Assembly (NCBI GenBank): GCA_036244855.1
Contig: BQKZ01001605.1
Location: 1 to 64,000 of the forward strand
Direction: 5' to 3'
From: Temnopleurus reevesii
Lineage: Eukaryota > Echinodermata > Echinoidea > Temnopleuroida > Temnopleuridae
DNA: 64,000 nucleotides
Below, piece by piece: positions 58,951 through 64,000 of this stretch (within the stretch, counting starts at the first letter, position 1; the number at the start of each line of letters is the position of its first letter). Position numbers and translations under genes: made by a program. The notes under the pieces were generated by a model. That model made no database searches, was not told the origin of the DNA, and saw nothing but the letters and a program-made list of their open reading frames with translations.

Positions 58951-60385
58951 TTTCGTCCTAGGTAACCAAAGGAAACACTTAAGAGGATCCAGTTTGTCAT
59001 ATAAAACACAACATAAATTCAAATAAGATATTACACAAAAAGAAGAATGAACCTCAATTCTTAAACCTACGGAGATATAAACCGATGCGAGATAAGATCC
59101 ACTCGAGATGATAACAATAGTGTGAAACTGTGAGAAAGCCAAACCATTCGACCCAATTTCCATTTCGATATCATTTACACAATCTCCACCATGTCCACAG
59201 CCTTTTCTGGCGTCCGCATATGGACTGTAATGACACAGATCTCACCATTGAAAATCGAACATGTCCAGCTGGAGATTACCTCTCTTGACAGATTCAAAAA
59301 CCTCTTTCAAACATCAATTGTGGTTCCATCCACAAGCCTTTAACCGAATTACGCAAAGCCCAAGGGTTTCTCTGTTTGTTGCTAATGTGTATCGGGGGCG
59401 TCTCGGTGACGCAGCCGCGAGAGGACAGGACCTGGGTTCAGGGGAATCCAAGCCTCCACGCTGTAAAACTTCAAGATATTTTCCCCCCTAAAATGCTCGT
59501 TTTTTGAGGAAGATGGAAAAGACACGTTTATCAGATCTGTGACCATTACTGTTAGCTCCACAAAGTTCGTTGTAATTTGGAACTTTTCGTGAAAACTGTA
59601 CTTAATATTAAATTCTTATCATGGATTCGTATCTAATGTTGCGGGGCGATGGATTTATAATATTAAGAAAGGGGGGGGGGCAAATTTTCTTCCCTCGTTT
59701 TTTTTTGCTTTCCAGGGGCTTGATGAGAGGAGCGTCCAGTACGAAAAAACGTGGATACGTACAGACTTATGTGTATACCACCTCATATGTTTCTGTGTTA
59801 ACGATTCATTATTAAGCATGTATGATAGACGAACCTAAATGTTTATGAAGTGTCCCAAAACTAAATAAGGAATTTTGCAAATATACTCATCGGCTATGAA
59901 CTGAAAAACATAGGCACTCTGTTTTACCATATACTTAAAAAAAAAAGATTTAAGGAAAGTATTTATAATTATATTGCATTATTTTCACTTATATTCTCGC
60001 CTTCTTATGTCCTAAATTCGGAAAAGGTATAAATCAACCGCATAGATTATCTTAGTTGTTGTAATTTGTGTTAACTCAATGCCAGGTTTTTCGAATAAAT
60101 TTATTTTAAAAGGGTACATGAGCGAATTAAAACAAGTTGACGAAACACTAACAAGTCTTTTGCATTACTAAAAACTCGTTTATAAATCTCTTTTTATTGC
60201 GTTGGTGTAGAAGTAAACTTTTTTTGTACAAAACGCGGAAAGACAAGTCGTGGGATGCGATTTCTATAATTAGGTTGTAGCCAGTTTGCCTCATTTTATC
60301 AAGGTAATATAATAAGCGATTTGCAAGTTGGGTTAATGTGAGGCACTGACGGTGTCATCTTTTGTACGTGCTATAGGTTGTGGTA

Positions 60386-60621
60386 AGGGCCGACTCACAC
60401 ATTTGAGTATTTAGCCTGCGTCGGCCCAGCGTTTTTAACAATAAAAACGCTCCCCGGACGCAGGTCATACGGAGGACTGGGGGTAGACGTACGCTCCTTG
60501 AGCGCAAGCCGAACGTCAGTCTACCGTCTGATCCGCATACGCTGTGCGTCGAGGGAGCGTAGTTAATCTCTGAAAACGCAGGGCTGACGCAGGTTAAAAA
60601 CGCAAAGGTGTGAGTTGGCCT
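60386..60621. mobile_element. Palindromic TAA-type MITE, family 1 copy J
   Basis: Arms AGGGCCGACTCACACATTTG and CAAAGGTGTGAGTTGGCCT, with flanks GTA and ATA. The three hairpins are clear: CAGCGTTTTT..AAAACGCTC near 60427, the central AGCCGAACGTCAGTC pair, and GAGCGTAGTT..AAAACGC near 60558. Confidence 0.83.
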
Positions 60622-60624
60622 ATA

Positions 60625-62966
60625 GATTTGCTGGGGGCGGCAGCATCTATTTCGCAACCATCCAACCTCAAACAAAAACATAAATGTACTAAAACTCTTG
60701 TTGACATTTAAATTCCCCACTTCCATTATCTGTGTCACACATAATATGATGTGCGGATTGCAGTTGTGGCTTTCTCTCGCATTCGAACGAGTTCGGGACA
60801 TCGCTGTGAGATATTTACTTCGTCAGACACCCTTCAAATTAAAAAATCACATCTGACATTCATAACTGTGACAGTTCCCATTGATGTGTTGGAGAAAATT
60901 GATCCCTGTCCCTATTACATATCCACCGTGAGCAGTTTTTAATGGAAGTGTGGGGCATATTGCTGAAAGATATTTTATTTTCGTCAATCACCTTTCAACC
61001 AAATAAAAATTACGGGGACGATCAAAACTAGAACTGTCATGATTAACAAAACACAAATTCCCCTTTGAAAGTGACGTGACTTTTGAACAGAGAGGTACCG
61101 AGATACAAGATTTTAGAAAGGAGGTCATTTATTGATTTGGCTCACTTTGTTTGAAAATCACAATGACCACGCATGAATGAATCAACATTTAACGGAAACA
61201 TTAACCTGTCAAATCAAATCAAAATATAATGAAAAATAAATTACAAAGTTCAAAATCAATCAAGATAATTCAATAAATTCATACATTAAAAGTAAACATG
61301 TGGTATAATAGTAAAAGTAACTGATTCGTGTTGCTTTTAAGGAAAACGCAAGCCAGAAAAAAAGACAAATATTTATGCTCTACATCATTACCAAAAAAAC
61401 AACTCGTTGAAAATAGTTCACTTTTTAGTGAGCGGGGGAACTGCATTTTTTGGTTGTGATGGCACACAGAAAGTGATTTGCCTCACCATACTGCTCCTAG
61501 TTGTATATACAAATTTTGTACTTAGCAGTAACAATAAGGGAGGTGGAGCAAATCAATTTAATAGATGGAAATGGATTTCAATAATTGGTGATGGTAATGA
61601 ATAAACCGATGGTTTGATAATCATAGTCAAGAGAGGCGCTACCGCTAGCGAATTCTATTTGGTAGAGCTGAGTGACATAATTTGAGAATTTTAGAAATCG
61701 AATCATAATTGACCTATAAAGAAATGTTCCCAATGGGGTTTATTTACTTATCTATTTATTTTAACTTTGTGTTCTTTAATCAGCTTCTGTGCAAATCAAT
61801 TAAATTTCAGCTTCTCATAATGACAGAAGCGTCACGGTGCTGAAATAGCTTTCTAAATGAATTTAAGCAATCTAAAAAAAGAAGAAATCAAAAGATAATA
61901 TACAATGAAAGAGACAAAATAGATAAACAAATGGAGGGAGTAAAAGGTGGCAAAACTATATCAAGTGGTAATAAATAAAGAGGCAGAAANNNNNNNNNNN
62001 NNNNNNNNNNNNNNNNNNNNNNNNNNNNNNNNNNNNNNNNNNNNNNNNNNNNNNNNNNNNNNNNNNNNNNNNNNNNNNNNNNNNNNNNNNNNNNNNNNNN
62101 NNNNNNNNNNNNNNNNNNNNNNNNNNNNNNNNNNNNNNNNNNNNNNNNNNNNNNNNNNNNNNNNNNNNNNNNNNNNNNNNNNNNNNNNNNNNNNNNNNNN
62201 NNNNNNNNNNNNNNNNNNNNNNNNNNNNNNNNNNNNNNNNNNNNNNNNNNNNNNNNNNNNNNNNNNNNNNNNNNNNNNNNNNNNNNNNNNNNNNNNNNNN
62301 NNNNNNNNNNNNNNNNNNNNNNNNNNNNNNNNNNNNNNNNNNNNNNNNNNNNNNNNNNNNNNNNNNNNNNNNNNGGGGGGGGGGGGGGGAGGCTGGACAA
62401 GGAAAGATCGCTTTGTGGATTAAGGGGCCGAGGGACCGCACCCCCGTAATCGGTTGTCACAAATCTTACTTGTATTTTCATTTATTTTGTTGCTAATTTA
62501 TCAGCAGCCCTTGTTGTTTTTGCTCCCATTTATGCATTTTTTTTTTGCTATTGTGTTGTGTTATCACGGTTTTACAGTTTTGAGACAGAATTTTTTTGTA
62601 ATATTCTACAGTACGAAAAGAAACTGATATCATGAAAATAAAGTAAAGGACGAGCCTGCAACGTAGTCCGCAATAGTCAGAGAGCAAAATGTATAATTTG
62701 GGGAAGGCTGTACCGACTCATTTTACTCGGGTACGACTAGGAAAAAAAGAAAAGTAAAAAATGACCTTGTGATTGTAACATTGTACACCTTGGCATCGAT
62801 TATTTGTATACTGAACGGCCGGCTTTCATTTTATTCAAATACAAAATAATCCTGTAAGAGGACACTCGTATGAATTAAAAGAATAAATCATACAAATAAT
62901 CGAATAGCAGATATCACGGCTTGGTTGTGAAATAATGGACATGCAACATTGACAAAAAATCCCTGT
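60625..62966. other. No gene seen
   Basis: AT-rich DNA with one assembly gap and a poly-G tract; only short incidental frames. Confidence 0.5.
61990..62374. other. Assembly gap (385 N)
   Basis: It ends at a poly-G tract (62375-62389). Confidence 1.
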
Positions 62967-63146
62967 ATACTATACTACTACTACTAGTACTGCTGCTTCT
63001 ATTACTGATACTACTACTTCTACCACTAATATTACATTAACTAATGCTGCTACCACAACTACTCATATTGCTGCTACGACTACTGCTGCCGCTGCTACTA
63101 CTGCTTCTACAACTTCTACTGTTGCTAGTACTAGTAGTGCTGCTAT

Positions 63147-63184
<38 letters not shown>

Positions 63185-63318
63185 TTGCTGCTATACGACT
63201 ACTGCTGCCGTTGATGCTGCTACTACATCTATTACTACTACTACTACTTCTACTACTACTTCTAATACTACTACTTCTACTACTTCTACTATTACTACTA
63301 CTATTACTTCTTGTACTA
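62967..63318. repeat. Imperfect ACT/GCT trinucleotide repeat, 350 bases
   Basis: ACT units with GCT, TCT and ATT interruptions. A non-trivial segment CTCATATTGCTGCTA followed by CGACTACTGCTGCCG occurs twice (63061 and 63179), showing a ~118-base duplication inside the repeat. Confidence 0.95.
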
Positions 63319-63980
63319 ATGTAAATAAATCTAGACTACCGTGACTACAATTCAGCAACATTCAACTCCTGACGTTGTAAGGCTAACTTAAATCTTCCTT
63401 TCACTATAATAATATTCAACTACTTCTTCAGTTGCAGTCTTTTTATAAAATGTGAAAAAAATATTAAGATGATTACAGAATTGGAGCGAGAAAAACAGAA
63501 ACAACATCAAAATTTGACATTTAGATATGAGAAAAGGCCAAAAGAACTTGACAGTTAGAGTTGACCTTTATTTTTTTGAAGGATAGAGATGAACTCTCGC
63601 GATTCTTGCAAGGTCCCGAAGGGAAAATAGTATTGGCTGCAATTGATACCTTTTAAATTGACACAGATATTGATATGGGAAGGTCGTGTTGTCTTAGAGA
63701 ATACTAAGAAAAGAGGCGAATGCAAAAAATATTGAGAGGTCTCTCTCCTTTTTTAATGTTTGTGTTGACGTACTGGTTGCGCAGAAAAAATACATTTCAG
63801 TTTTTCAGGTCGCTAATAGCCCTATTTTTCCGGTAAATTTGACACTTTGGTAAATATACGTCCGATATCACTTCCAGTATGACGCCATGTTCATTTTACT
63901 CCAACTGCACTCTGGCTAATCAAGAATTGTATACACTAAAGAAGCCAAGGTGTTAATCTTGCAGTTTACATTTCCAGCAA

Positions 63981-64000
63981 CTGGGCGGTGTTTCACAAAG
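63981..64000. mobile_element. Left end of a family 4 MITE cut by the window edge
   Basis: CTGGGCGGTGTTTCACAAAG matches the terminal consensus of the other copies. The rest lies beyond the window. Confidence 0.55.

Larger units (their letters stand above)
57601..60383. other. No gene called; promoter-like motif at 58660-58703
   Basis: Contains a CT/TTCC-rich pyrimidine stretch (58015-58090) and the TTCAAA repeat. A GC-richer piece at 59380-59470 (GGGGGCGTCTCGGTGACGC) looks exon- or tRNA-like at first sight but gives no cloverleaf. Confidence 0.45.

Noticed and set aside
59385..59470. Possible tRNA or SINE head with GGGTTCAGGGG
   Set aside because: No acceptor stem or anticodon arm could be formed.
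60355..60801. 148-codon minus-strand frame
   Set aside because: Half of it is a family 1 MITE copy; the remainder has no recognisable domain.
61888..62481. Frames crossing the third gap
   Set aside because: Same reason; only a few flanking codons are real.

Overview
This window looks like AT-rich non-coding DNA from the nuclear genome of a marine invertebrate. My best guess is an echinoderm, possibly a sea urchin. This rests on the style of the repeats: short palindromic elements beginning AAGGGGAACTACACYCAGA or GGGTGGTGTTTCATAAAGC, a SINE-like family with an AAT tail, and LINE tails ending in AATTG repeats. The taxon is an inference. There is no bacterial-style gene packing, no operon and no CRISPR array. 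Almost every open frame is short, of low complexity, or lies inside a palindromic repeat.

One protein-coding segment is convincing. It is the first coding exon (34050-34361, + strand) of a class C GPCR resembling a metabotropic GABA-B receptor. It has a hydrophobic leader, the start of the extracellular ligand-binding lobe and a consensus splice donor. I found no later exon in the remaining 29.6 kb, so the first intron either runs out of the window or this is an orphan exon. A GC-richer stretch with an NRF1-like site lies 0.3-0.6 kb upstream.

The rest is a dense mosaic of repeats. (1) Ten copies of one ~245-bp palindromic element with an apparent 3-bp TAA target duplication, able to fold into an outer stem with three hairpins, occur between 23 and 60621. 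(2) At least eleven other inverted-repeat (MITE-like) families are present, several with 2-5 copies, some nested or abutting. (3) Tandem arrays include an eight-copy complex array (15.7-19.9 kb), a four-unit ~280-bp array split by a promoter-like insertion (25.5-27.3 kb), an array built partly from MITE halves (54.0-54.8 kb), and several two- or three-copy tandem duplications. (4) There are SINE-like and LINE-tail fragments, a degenerate tRNA-like sequence, and many microsatellites. Three assembly gaps (23672-23824, 42687-43582, 61990-62374) touch GA, poly-C or poly-G tracts.

Possible regulatory islands are a CRE/CCAAT/X-box cluster at 29552-29577 and an ETS plus palindromic NRF1 site at 58660-58703. 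No gene can be assigned to either. The most unusual feature is the high local density of the ten-copy cloverleaf-like element.
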